Assembly (NCBI GenBank): GCA_029168955.1
Contig: JAPDOI010001502.1
Span: 1 to 64,000 of the forward strand
Length of the DNA stretch: 64,000 nt
Origin: Aplectana chamaeleonis
Lineage: Eukaryota > Nematoda > Chromadorea > Rhabditida > Cosmocercidae
Direction of reading: 5' to 3'
The position numbers were made by a program, and so were the translations under genes. Each line of letters opens with the position of its first letter. Within the stretch, counting starts at the first letter, position 1. The notes beneath the pieces were generated by a model that searched no databases, had not been told where the DNA came from, and was given only the letters and a program-made list of their open reading frames with translations. Of the stretch, positions 50,580 through 58,960 are shown in pieces.

Positions 50580-50876
50580 TGGAGTATTTGTAAATGAAAA
50601 GTTGTCCGTTGAATGTGACGGATAAGTTGTGTACAACATTTGGACAAATATAAAACAACCAACGGTTAGTAGTTTATAACTAGTTTAAAAGTTGTGCATA
50701 AGCGGGGTGGACAAGTATAACCCCACAAATGAACAACTATGAAACAATTTACGAACAATTGAAGTATCAGCTTGAAACGACCTTAACCCTACTAATTTAC
50801 AAGCTCCAAACAAGTAACGTAAGCCATCCTTTACTTGTCCGATAGTTAGTTTTTAACTTGAGTAAAAAGTTCTGAG
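50580..50876. repeat. E1 end-B subterminal motif array
   Basis: Repeated short words of the type GGACAAATATAAA, GGACAAGTATAA, GAACAACTATGAA, GAACAATTGAAG and CAAACAAGTAACG occur through this stretch. The matching region of E2 (53,474-53,770) has the same words in reverse. End A (47,530-47,800) has its own set (GAACAAGTATAAAAC, CACAACTATAAA, GGACAAGTAATG, GAACAACTAACG). Such arrays are usual next to transposon termini and are probably protein-binding sites. Confidence 0.55.
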
Positions 50877-51610
50877 AAAGTGGTCTGAGAAGGCGTGTGT
50901 ACGGTCGATCATCTCGCGCGAGGAACAGAAGCTTCACGAAGGACGCGAACAACTCAAAACTGACTAATCTTTATTTCGAGAGAGTATTGCATTGAAAAAT
51001 TTTGTACCAGAATCTTCATGCTGTCAGAAAATTTTCGATCATGTAGGGCATCAAGAGACAACTTATCTCGATTGTTTAAGGCCCAAAGCGAATACGAGGA
51101 ATTTTAAACGTGTGTGTATCACCCGAATTTTAAAAACAGCTTTCTTCAAAACTTGAACGCTCTATGTGTAAGTTCTATTGTGTTTAACGATCTGTTGTGC
51201 CTGCCTCCGCAAAATTTAAAAAGGTCGTTTTTTTGTGCGTACGCTCGCTGCCTACAAAAATAGTTCGAAACTTCTTTGAGCGGGAGCAGGCCGTCACGAA
51301 CATAACGCTGATGACCCAAAGGTACTTTCCGTTTTTCCTCCTAGGTCTCCTTGATAGGGGATTTCAGTGAGTGAGAAATTGCTGATGTAGTTGAAGCTTT
51401 GCTCTCAATACAGCACAAAGAAGGCTGTGCGAAACACGCCTAGGGCAGGCGATAGTCAGTCCTCATAAAGAGTGAGCTTGATGGTTCGCGTCCACACTGA
51501 TCCTAAACGATCCAGTGTTTTCTAGCAGAAGTGCATATGTATGTGTTCACTGGAAAAAGCGCCGTTTACTGGCAATGTGCCTGATACCGTAACAGGACAA
51601 CTCATCTCAA
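50877..51610. other. Between E1 and the 51.6-kb hairpin element, unassigned
   Basis: No gene recognised. One plus-strand frame is open without an ATG start from about 51,187 to 51,372, reading LPTKIVRNFFEREQ then QRYFPFFLLGLLDRG before TGA. It could be an exon relic, but nothing supports it beyond openness. Confidence 0.35.
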
Positions 51611-51972
51611 AGGCAGGGTTCACGACAAAAAAGATTTTTGAGCTCTCTCCATGAGAATGTAGATTTCATCCTCACAAAAGTAAAAAAGAGTGAAAACCCC
51701 TGGAAAATTGCGAGGAAAACGCCCGAAATATGCTGTTAAACTAGTCAGTAGTTTTCACAAATTCTCAGAAATTACTCTAGAAACAAAATAAAAGTTGACA
51801 AGACAGGCATTCATATAAACCTCGATAACTGAAGACGGGCCAACACCGAGCAATAACTCGTTCTGATGCGTATTTTTCTGAAACATTTTTAACTTGTTTT
51901 CACGTTTGTGATGGCCAGATCTACCTTCTCATGAGAATAGCACAACAACCTTTTTTATCGCGAACATTGTCT
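51611..51972. mobile_element. Decayed hairpin MITE related to the TTAA element
   Basis: The left end AGGCAGGGTTCACGAC and AAAAAAGATTTTTGAGC matches, inverted, the right end TTTTTTATCGCGAACATTGTCT. Further inward CATGAGAATGTAGAT pairs with ATCTACCTTCTCATG and CTCACAAAAGT with ACGTTTGTGATGG. The arms are about 90 bp with many mismatches, total 362 bp. The terminus resembles AGGCAGTGGTCACGAT of the element at 54,347, so they are probably one family. The TTAA flank is no longer intact here. Confidence 0.65.
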
Positions 51973-52436
51973 CTTATTGACTGCCAAGTTTCACTTACTG
52001 TTTGTTTGGGAACACCTAGATCATTCTGGCACTATATCAGTTATTTATTACTACCTCTACCACTACCGGCTTCAAACTTTAACCAGGGTCGTCTTCCGAA
52101 AATTTGGTGATGAAGCAATGATGTTGCGCACGCTGCTAAATCTTTGCGCTGAGTTTTTCATGACATTTGTGTTTTTCCCGAGTTTCTATCCACTGTTTTC
52201 GTTGTTGTTGAGCGCGTCGGCAACGACGTACAAATGACTGAATAAATAAATCATACTTGGAAGAAACTAGGCTCAGCAACTTATACAGCTCTTCCACAGC
52301 TATTAAGGCACAGCTAAAAAAGTTCCTCTATTACACTAAATCATAAAAAGACCTACCATTGTTGTTGAACACCCCAGAGTACTTTGTTGGGTACAACGGA
52401 ATGCGAGTCAAGTAGTAAACCCCCCTCTGCGCACAG
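51973..52436. other. Unassigned AT-rich sequence
   Basis: A plus-strand open frame at 51,977-52,237 (86 residues, many aromatic and hydrophobic residues near its end) is present but shows no recognised motif and no codon pattern I trust. Nothing else is visible. Confidence 0.35.
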
Positions 52437-52661
52437 ATGGTATGATGGTTGGCGCGATGAGGCGTCTCGGTGGCCCCGCGCGATCAGCTGAGACTGTGAT
52501 TAGCGATCGATGGCAGGCGAGGTGGCCAATCAATGAGAAAGGTTCATGCTCATACACTGGAGGAGGCTAGCGCAGCTCTTCAGGGGAGCCACCCGTCGGG
52601 CACCGGCGCTTGCCCCCCCCAATCGTGGGGCTACCGCCGAAGTGACAATTTGGCTTGATCA
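52437..52661. other. GC-rich non-coding block
   Basis: Composition changes abruptly from AT-rich to GC-rich with high complexity, for example GAGGCGTCTCGGTGGCCC, GCTGAGACTGTGATTAGCG and GGGGAGCCACCCGTCGGGC. I see no frame longer than chance and no fold I can name. It may be a dispersed repeat or a structured RNA relic; its identity is unknown to me. Confidence 0.4.
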
Positions 52662-52826
52662 AAGCCCCCCTCGTCACTGCCCGGAAGCCCCCCTGTGACT
52701 GCCTTGAAGCCCCCTGTCACTGCCCTGAAGCCCCCATCTCCCCCGACACTGCCCCGGAGCACTGATGTCACTGCCCCGGAGCAGTGACGTCACGGCCCCG
52801 GAGCAGTGACGTCACCCTCCCCCCGG
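52662..52826 (+). repeat. Minisatellite of about 22-bp units containing CRE-like palindromes
   Basis: Seven irregular units of the form AAGCCCCC-TGTCACTGCCCTG grade into AGCAGTGACGTCACGGCCCCGG. The last units contain the palindrome GTGACGTCAC, with TGACGTCA at 52,785-52,792 and 52,807-52,814; a near version TGATGTCAC lies at 52,764. The palindrome exists only in the right-hand units, so it arose by substitution inside the repeat and then spread. Confidence 0.75.
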
Positions 52827-53231
52827 AAAGCGTCGCCGCTCTCCTCCAAAAATATCCCTTCCTGACAGGGGCTTGAAGTCCCCGTCCAGGGCCGGCTCTG
52901 TTGGGCCGAATGCGGCTCTCTATGAGGTGAGGCGCCTTTTATACCGGTTGAGCACGTAATAGATCACAGGAGAAATCACGTCAAATCGGGACAAAACTTG
53001 TAGGTCGTTTACACTGGTCTAAGGGTATAAACGAAACCAATGTGAACTCGTTGCTCTCAACTTAAAGATACCCTGATTGATTATATAACAAGATCGAGTT
53101 ACTAGTTTAAAAAAAATTAATTTACCTATTGACGTGAATGACTATGCGTGCGTTTGGCCTACTATGCCTTCTCTGGCCTCTATTGTCGTAAACTACCTTC
53201 TGCGACTTCTTCCCATCTTTTCTCCCTCTTC
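52827..53231. other. Unassigned stretch within the E1-E2 gap
   Basis: GC-rich to about 52,945, then AT-rich. GGGCTTGAAGTCCCC near 52,868 is a short hairpin echoing the minisatellite unit. No gene seen. Confidence 0.35.
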
Positions 53232-53364
53232 CTCTCGGGGGGAGACAAGCGCCGGAGGAGAGCAGGGGCCTCCTCTGAAGCCCCCCCGGGGGGAGGCCTG
53301 CGCTGTCGCTCCTCCAAGTCGGAAACGGGCTCTATTGTCCGGCGCTTCCCCCCCCCCCGCAGAG
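53232..53364. repeat. GC-rich inverted repeat
   Basis: CTCTCGGGGGGAGACAAGC plus GCCGGA (53,232-53,257) pairs imperfectly with TCCGGCGCTTCCCCC plus CCGCAGAG (53,338-53,364). The intervening CCCCCCCGGGGGGAGG is itself self-complementary. Overlapping open frames on both strands here are compositional, not coding. Confidence 0.55.
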
Positions 53365-53778
53365 TCTGAGTGGTTATGGAGAGTGGACGTGGGTTGACCC
53401 CACCCGTCAGAGTGGTGTAGGGGTTGACCGTCGGATAATCGGGCTCGCATCGCCAATGCTCGGTTCCCGTCAACTCAGAACGATTTACTCAAGTTTAAAA
53501 CTAACTATCGGACAAGTAACGGATGGCTTACGTTACTTGTTTGGAGCTTGTAAGTTAGTAGGGTTAGGGCCGTTCCAAGCTGATACCTTAATTGTTCGTA
53601 ATTCGTTTCATAGTTGTTCAATTGTGAGGTTAAACTTGTCCATCTCGCTCATGCACAACTTTCAAACTAGTTCTAAAATACTAATAGTTTAGTTGTTATG
53701 CATTTATCCGAATGTAGATCTTAACTTATCCATCACACTCAATGGCCAACTTAACATCTACTATTACTCTACTTCAAT

Positions 53779-54234
53779 TTAGGGAGCTGTGTAGACTCTT
53801 TCCTCACCAGCAGGTCCCATCTCGTGCCGAGTCTCCTGGCGTTCTCGCTTCTGTTCTCTTTGGGACTTTGTTGGTTTAGGTGGAGGGGAACAGTGTAACT
53901 CACCATCCTTAAAGTCGTCCAACGATGCTACTTCTGTTCAACTGAAATCACATTGTGATTCATTAACTGGATCAAAGAGAAAATCTACACACCTGGCACA
54001 CTTCGTCGCATGCATCGATAGGTTGAAGAAATCACTATCGGAGTCAGGTTTCCTTGCGGGAACTTATTTGTCAACAGTCATGTCGGGGATCACATTCATG
54101 TCGTTTCTGGCGCCATAGTCGCTGTCCTAATGCACCTTGCGCGGAAATTTTATCCTATAGCGCAATAAGGGAATGTTGCGAATTCTCATAGCGATCAGAT
54201 TCTTCAGTACAGTTTCCTTGGCTTTTGGGATACC
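53779..54234 (-). pseudogene. E2-encoded protein relic: last two exons with nonsense codons
   Basis: On the minus strand an exon from 54,234 to 53,993 (80 codons plus 2 nt), a 51-bp intron 53,992-53,942 (GTGTGTAG...TGTGATTTCAG) and a last exon 53,941-53,779 join in phase. The last exon reads LDDFKDGE, then PPPKPTKSQREQKRERQ, then GEERVYTAP and stop; these words match E1 one for one, with the frame intact here. The upstream exon reads GIPKAKETVLKNLIAMRIR, a basic stretch, then DSDYGARNDMN. Premature stops are TAG (54,129-54,127), TAA (54,066-54,064) and TGA at the first full codon of the last exon, where E1 has TGG. The open frame may continue left of 54,234 (ADYEGAS before a TAG at 54,237). 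No family recognised. Confidence 0.65.
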
Positions 54235-54346
54235 CTATGAGGCCCCTTCATAGTCGGCCAAAAGCCCGCCGTCCTAGCTTCACCCGGTCAATATGTATGA
54301 GAAAGACGCGAAACGGGAAGAAATGAAGTGACAAAAACGTTGTTAA

Positions 54347-54894
54347 AGGCAGTGGTCACGATAAAAAACGTCATCGAAAAAACTACAAAAATCAGCTTAG
54401 ATCGAAAACAGCTGAAAAACTAGGAAGGTAGCGCGGTGAAAAATGGTCTAGAATTAGAGTTTCTAGGGCCTAAGGAAGCCAGTTGGTGCACACGTGCACA
54501 GCGATGACGAAAAAGATCGCAGTCTCATGCCAAGCAGTCAAAAATCATCGACATTCAGAGGACGAATTGAATGCAAATTTAACGAATAAAAACAGTTGAA
54601 CAATGAAAGCATCACTTCAGTCAATGTTCTTGACTAGATAAGTACATAAATTCGAAGGTTCATTAATTGAAATTCAATGTCAAGCCAGCTGATTTTCTTG
54701 ATATAAGAGGTCATTGATGTCGATGATGTGGAGTGGGCTCGTCCACCATCAAAAGACAAGAAAGTTCAGGCTTCAAATTTGGCCCAAAACTGTGGTTTTT
54801 CTGCGAATTTTTCCTATAGGTCCTACTACTCGAGACCCAGAAAAGGGTTTAGAGAGAAAAAGACGACAAGCATATGTGATCGCGACCACTGCCT
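54347..54894. mobile_element. TTAA-flanked non-autonomous element, 548 bp
   Basis: The element starts AGGCAGTGGTCACGAT and ends ATCGCGACCACTGCCT, a 16-bp terminal inverted repeat with one mismatch, exactly bounded by TTAA at 54,343-54,346 and 54,895-54,898. The TTAA target is that of piggyBac-type transposases; the ends do not begin with the usual piggyBac CC, so assignment is tentative. No transposase frame is present. It sits inside E2 and is therefore younger than that copy. Confidence 0.75.
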
Positions 54895-54898
54895 TTAA

Positions 54899-55589
54899 TT
54901 GATAAAATTCAAACTTCTGTATGATGTATCTACTAGGTCTTAAGAAGTGGAAATTCCTCATTTGAGACGTTTTTTATCAGACGAGGTCAATTTTTATCTG
55001 ATCAGGGCGATTTTTTTCATTTGGGTGGTCTTGTGGCACCAAACAATGAGGGTGGTGGGCAGATCGAAAAAAAAGCGCTAGGCACTACTAATGGTCGGCG
55101 CCACTCCGCTAACCAATAATACTGCTTAGCCCTTCCCTCGGATCCGCCAATCTTCTCACTGTTTTTCGCCGCAAGACGATCCTTATCGTTTGATTACGAC
55201 TTTCATGAGTTGAATGTGATTGTTGTCACCCAATTTCTTTTCGCTTCGTATGTTGCTCATACATACCGACCGGACGGGACCAGTACGGCCGGTTTTCGGC
55301 CGATTATGGCGAAGCCTTACGTAACTGAAGAACCGAGCAGATTTCTGGCAAAATGGCGTTCCCCGGTTCGTTTTGCTCGCACAAAGCGCCACATCGCCAC
55401 AACTCACTTCAAAATTGACGAGTTGAGCTTTCAAGGGGATTTTCACAGCAAAGCGAATGCAATGTTGAGTAAAAACGTATTTTCGGCGTTGGCATCATTA
55501 AATACCAAATTGACGAAATCTGCGTCAGGGAAAACTATGTACAAAATGGATGGTGGCAATAGGAATCAGCTCACAAAGTGATTCGCAGA
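54899..55589. other. E2 interior, open on both strands but unassigned
   Basis: A plus-strand frame at 55,210-55,581 (123 residues) and an overlapping minus-strand frame at 55,183-55,446 (87 residues) are the longest here. The E2 gene would read minus, so the minus frame could hold an upstream exon, but no motif supports it and E1 has no matching sequence that I can find. Confidence 0.35.
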
Positions 55590-56020
55590 TGAGCTGTAGA
55601 TCGACCGTACAGGTGAGACGTCGGAATGAAAATGAAGCCTATCTGTTCATTAATGCTGAGTAATAGCTTCGTTGTCCGCAGCGTATTCATGCTATCGTAG
55701 GAGTTGAGTTGTGCAGTAGTATGTTGTTTTTAAGTAGTCCGTGTAGCGAGTCGATGCTTAGTCAAGCCTTAGTTGTTCGTGATTTATCCTCTGTTCGAAG
55801 GTAATTTTATAGTTGTCCGTACTCCAGATATATTGATGATTACTTGTCCGTCGTCCCTTTCTTCGCACATTAGATGTCTATGAGCAAAACCACCGCAAAC
55901 AAATTAAGTTTGAATTAAATAGGTGAATTTATAGTTGTGTGTGGCTATATATATTGTATTACGCTTGTACGAGGCGTTTAAGTTAGTTTTGAACTGGAGT
56001 AAAAAGTTCTGAGAAATTGA

Positions 56021-56272
56021 GAGTTTTCGCTGAGGAGTTCTGATGCAAGCACTTTACAAAGGAATGCAAAACTGTCCGATACGCTTGATCTCCACCAGGT
56101 TAAAGTTTTGCATCTAACGATGAAAGTGTTGTTTTAGATGGGTTTCGCGCCCATGGCCGATGAAATTCAGAGTTTGGGCAGGACATCGTTTCCTGGACGG
56201 AACAAGCTTTGCCCATTAAAGGAGTATTATGACACCATAAAGCAGGCAAGCCGCGACCAGCAGTCTTGCTAA
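56021..56272 (+). pseudogene. 3' end of an unrecognised gene: two exons
   Basis: An open stretch after TGA at 56,018-56,020 reads LRSSDASTLQRNAKLSDTLD and ends at CACCAG; a 39-bp intron 56,099-56,137 (GTTAAAG...GTTTTAG) joins it in phase 0 to an exon reading MGFAPMADEIQSLGRTSF, then KLCPLKEYYDTIKQASRD and a stop at 56,270-56,272. AATAAA follows at 56,277. Composition and the in-phase splice look coding. The open frame begins immediately next to the E2 terminus, so E2 may have landed in this gene and separated its 5' part. The protein family is not recognised. The minus-strand frame at 56,100-56,297 is the likely shadow. Confidence 0.4.
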
Positions 56273-56276
56273 GCGA

Positions 56277-56282
56277 AATAAA
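56277..56282 (+). promoter_or_regulatory. Candidate polyadenylation signal
   Basis: AATAAA five bases after the stop codon of the two-exon remnant. A signal this close to the stop is common in compact nematode 3' ends. Confidence 0.4.
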
Positions 56283-56316
56283 ACAATGACCAGACAATAG
56301 TTTATTTATTTCATCT

Positions 56317-56670
56317 TCAAAGTACGCTGTATATTAAACACAAATAGCAATTATTGATTTCACAGATCCACGATTCAATAACATATATGATGTGAGATGG
56401 CATATGAACTTTATGTTCATTTCTATACCGGTTTAGTATGTTCTTCCTGCAATACCAAGAGTAGTTCTTGCATGAGAAGATGTTTTCATAAATGTTTCTG
56501 TGGTTTTGGTAGCCATGAGTGAGATTGGATCCGTTTTGAAAAAAAAGATTTTGGCATTGGTCTAGACGGAGGAGCCAACGAATATTCTGAAGAAAGATGT
56601 TTGATACTGCTGTCAAGCACTTCTTGAGAAGCATCCACGTAGCTCTCAAAATTTTTGAGAAAATCAGCAA
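56317..56670 (-). other. Open frame of 117 residues, unassigned
   Basis: The frame is rich in Asn, Ile, Leu, Tyr and Cys, for example QNIRWLLRLDQCQNLFFQNG and NGSNLTHGYQNHRNIYENIF. AT-rich composition alone can produce such frames. It overlaps a plus-strand frame at 56,597-56,788 that is followed by splice-like sites. I cannot decide between the strands and recognise no family. Confidence 0.2.
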
Positions 56671-57033
56671 TGTGGTCCTAATGTTTCAATCATTTAAGCC
56701 GATCATTCACGATTACCACCCATGCGAAAAAACAGAAAAAAGATGGTCTTGCCATTCTCGAACTGAACCGCGATTGACCAAAAGCTGAAGCTGTTCCGAT
56801 TTGTATGCCGAAAGAACACCAAAAACTGAACGAAATTCTTTTTTCCCTCGGACATGGTAGAAGTAAGTCAAATACACTTGTGCTTTAACAATGTATTCTA
56901 GGTAGCGATTTCGACTGGAAAGATATTTTTGTTGTATGTAACGCTTGACTGGAGATTGCTTTGTTCCAATTTGAATCCCTGTCGTCCGCGTTTATTTTTC
57001 TTTCAGCAACCCCATCTTCCGGTACTATCCTGA
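56597..57033 (+). pseudogene. Possible multi-exon gene remnant with two short introns
   Basis: A plus frame at 56,597-56,788 reads FLRSIHVALKIFEKISNV and later EKTEKRWSCHSRTEPRLTK. After a frame break, AVPICMPKEHQKLNEILF is open up to HGR at 56,862, followed by a strong donor GTAAGT, a 39-bp intron to TTCTAG (56,901), an exon reading SSDFDWKDIFV to 56,933, a second donor GTATGT, and an acceptor TTTCTTTCAG (57,006). The next exon QPHLPVLS ends at TGA 57,033. Donors, acceptors and phases agree, and the intron lengths suit a nematode. The break near 56,788 suggests decay or a missing intron. Function unknown. Confidence 0.35.
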
Positions 57034-57183
57034 GCCAACTGCGAAAAACGGAGTTTCGCGTTAAATTCCATCAAGAGAGCTTGAAAACCCTATCGAAGAA
57101 ACGTTCCTTGCTTTGTGAGTTTCTGAGCAAAAACTAGACAGTGTAATCACCGAAAAGACTCGCAATTTGGAATTTGCCTCGAC
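57034..57183. other. Short unique stretch before the foldback element
   Basis: Nothing recognised. It ends at CCTCGACATACAATACC, where the inverted repeat begins. Confidence 0.4.
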
Positions 57184-58161
57184 ATACAATACCGCGCGTA
57201 TCTTTTGGTCATCCGGCGCGCTAGGGCGCCGGAGCGCGCCGTTTGGCGTTGTTTCTCAGTAACTCGGTTCAAGGTTGTTAATTTTGAAAATAAACGTCAA
57301 ATTAGAAATCAGCATGGAAAATGCGACCTAGTGAACGTACAAATGTTTTAAAAAATCTCATAGGAGGGATTTCGGGTTACGGTAGGTATCAAATGTTTCC
57401 TGTGTCCAAAAGGATTGGCGATTGAGAGTAGTAGAACATGGTTTTTTTGCATTTCCTTGTATTTATTACATTCGTGTACTGTTTTTTTAATCTCTGAGTT
57501 CCTTCCGAAGCGTTTTGTCACCAATCTATCAAGAAATTTTTCATACAAAACCACCATTCCTAACCATATGTGGATGTGAAGGTTATCGAACTACGAATTT
57601 CCTCTATATTGGTGATTATTTTTAGAAAAAAATGCCACGCTTCATCGAGAACTTAGGTTAGAAGAAGTCAGCCCGACTTCTCGTCTTTAGGATGAGATAA
57701 TTTTTTGATTTCGGACATAAAGATGGCCGGTTCCATAGCAAGTTTTACCAGGCATGTGAAATCACAGCAATGCAGCCTTTGCGGGACAAAATGAGGCTCA
57801 AAATCAAGAAAAGCATCAAATCGTTTCGAAAAATTGACATTTGAGAATATTTCGAATTTTTTAAAAGTTTAAATTCCATTTATGTTCCCAAGTTTTGTTT
57901 TCACACTGAAAGCTTCCTAGGACACCAAGCACTTTTTTTGACAGCGCATGAATACGGTTGTTAATCGTTCAAAAGATGTGATATTTGCCGAAACATTCTA
58001 AACATAAAAAAGAGATTGCAAATTTGAATTTTCATCAGGATTTCCTAGTTTGGGTTTCCATCCCAGACGCCTCTTGAAACTATTTATTCTACAAACTCCA
58101 TTCATAAAATTCTTATGAATTCAGGTAATCCACAATTTCTTCGGCCACCAAGTACTAGCCG

Positions 58162-58478
58162 TTATAGTGAGGACCGAATATTTTCAAATAATCCGTTCAA
58201 TCGATTTTTCGCCTCTATCTCGAAACGGTTTGGGCTCCCTTTGGTTTTCAGACACCAAGTAAGGGGGAAACTTTCCAGAATCCGTGGCAAAGTGAAAGTT
58301 TTCGCATTCACAGAATCAAAACTATCAGCTATTCGAAAATGTTCGAATATTCGATTTTTTTCGAAGCTTGAGTACTGCTTGATGTCTGGAAATGAAAAAC
58401 AGCGCGAAGCCATTCTGGCTTTGAAGCGAAAAAAAAAAGATTGATTGAATTATTCGAAATGATTCGGCCCTCACTATG
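58162..58478. mobile_element. 317-bp hairpin MITE inserted in the foldback left arm
   Basis: Ends are TATAGTGAGGACCGAAT and, inverted, CATAGTGAGGGCCGAATC, with similarity running about 32 bp inward through AATAAT. It is flanked by CTAGCCG at 58,155-58,161 and 58,479-58,485, absent as a duplicate in the right arm. TAGTG ends and a 7-8 bp duplication would fit hAT-type mobilisation, but one base of an 8-bp duplication does not match. The open frames across it on both strands are not coding. Confidence 0.75.
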
Positions 58479-58763
58479 CTAGCCGCTAAGGTCTCACCAG
58501 CGACCTTTGTGTAGAGCCATGTTCAGAGGGCTCTCGCGGTCGTTCACGGTGAAGGTTAAAAAACGAAATTACGGGTGGTACAATTATAGGAAAACATTAA
58601 AAAAGTGCAGTCAAAAGGTAATAGTTTGAAGTGTCCCATAGTTGATATGGGCCTTTTATGGATCGATCATGATCTCAATTCCTTCCGATTTGTGGTGGGT
58701 ATAACGCAGGGGTTGGTGTGACGGACCATCATAGCATTCAATTGAAGAGGCACCGCAGTACAT

Positions 58764-58960
58764 GATTGGAGCAGTTGGTGTGCGCGCCGTCAACGGGTGA
58801 ACGTTGCGGGTTCAGTCCTTACATTTGCCTGCAGTTTTTGCAATTAACTGCGCCTGTTTTATCACTTCATAGGTTTGATAGCTCACGCTAACATGTGTAG
58901 ATTGGAGTAGAAGGCGTGCGCGCCGTTGTGATAAGAACCGCGCAAGTTCAATTTCCATAC
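58764..58960 (+). ncRNA. Two tRNA-like modules in tandem (left arm), SINE-like
   Basis: Module 1: GCAGTTGGTGTGCGCGCC (58,771, A-box-like) with GCGGGTTCAGTCC (58,806, B-box-like). Module 2: GGAGTAGAAGGCGTGCGCGCC-type A-box at 58,904 with CAAGTTCAATTTCC at 58,943. Both face plus and resemble the internal promoter of tRNA genes, as in tRNA-derived SINEs. No full cloverleaf can be folded, so these are not called tRNA genes. Confidence 0.5.

Larger units (their letters stand above)
47501..50876 (+). mobile_element. E1: DNA transposon copy of an unnamed family, broken
   Basis: E1 starts CTCAGAACTTTTTACTC at 47,501 and ends in the inverted form GAGTAAAAAGTTCTGAG at 50,876. E2 (53,474-56,013) has the same termini in reverse orientation. 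The two match over 47,501-47,930 against 55,590-56,013 (end A) and over 50,183-50,876 against 53,474-54,080 (end B). Both subterminal regions are full of GGACAAGTA and ACAACTA motifs, as transposase-binding arrays often are. The strand given follows a spliced protein relic near end B that reads plus. Between the matching ends the interior differs, and E1 has been loaded with smaller hairpin elements. E1 is flanked by AA on both sides; no longer target duplication is visible. No transposase motif was recognised, so the superfamily is unknown. Confidence 0.7.
53474..56013 (-). mobile_element. E2: second copy of the E1 transposon family, inverted
   Basis: E2 begins CTCAGAACGATTTACTC at 53,474 (end B) and ends GAGTAAAAAGTTCTGAG at 56,013 (end A), so it is opposite in orientation to E1. 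It keeps the subterminal GGACAAGTA and ACAACTA arrays at both ends and the same two 3' exons on the minus strand. By eye the matching ends are roughly four-fifths identical to E1, so the copies are old. Like E1 it has AA on both flanks. E2 is 836 bp shorter than E1, and most of the difference is accounted for by insertions in E1. Confidence 0.7.

Noticed and set aside
51187..51372. Open plus-strand stretch possibly encoding an exon
   Set aside because: It has no ATG near its start, no acceptor in a convincing place and no family resemblance; it is mentioned only as an open stretch.
53134..53473. Four overlapping frames on both strands in the GC-rich island
   Set aside because: They result from low stop-codon frequency in GC-rich inverted repeats; no motif, and the strands compete equally.
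47501..56013. A single 8.5-kb palindrome
   Set aside because: The inverted matches are explained better by two inverted copies of one element, because both inner and outer ends carry the same CTCAGAAC terminus.
58115..58444. 109-residue plus frame and its 83-residue minus partner
   Set aside because: They span a hairpin MITE absent from the other foldback arm, so they are not a host gene and show no transposase motif.
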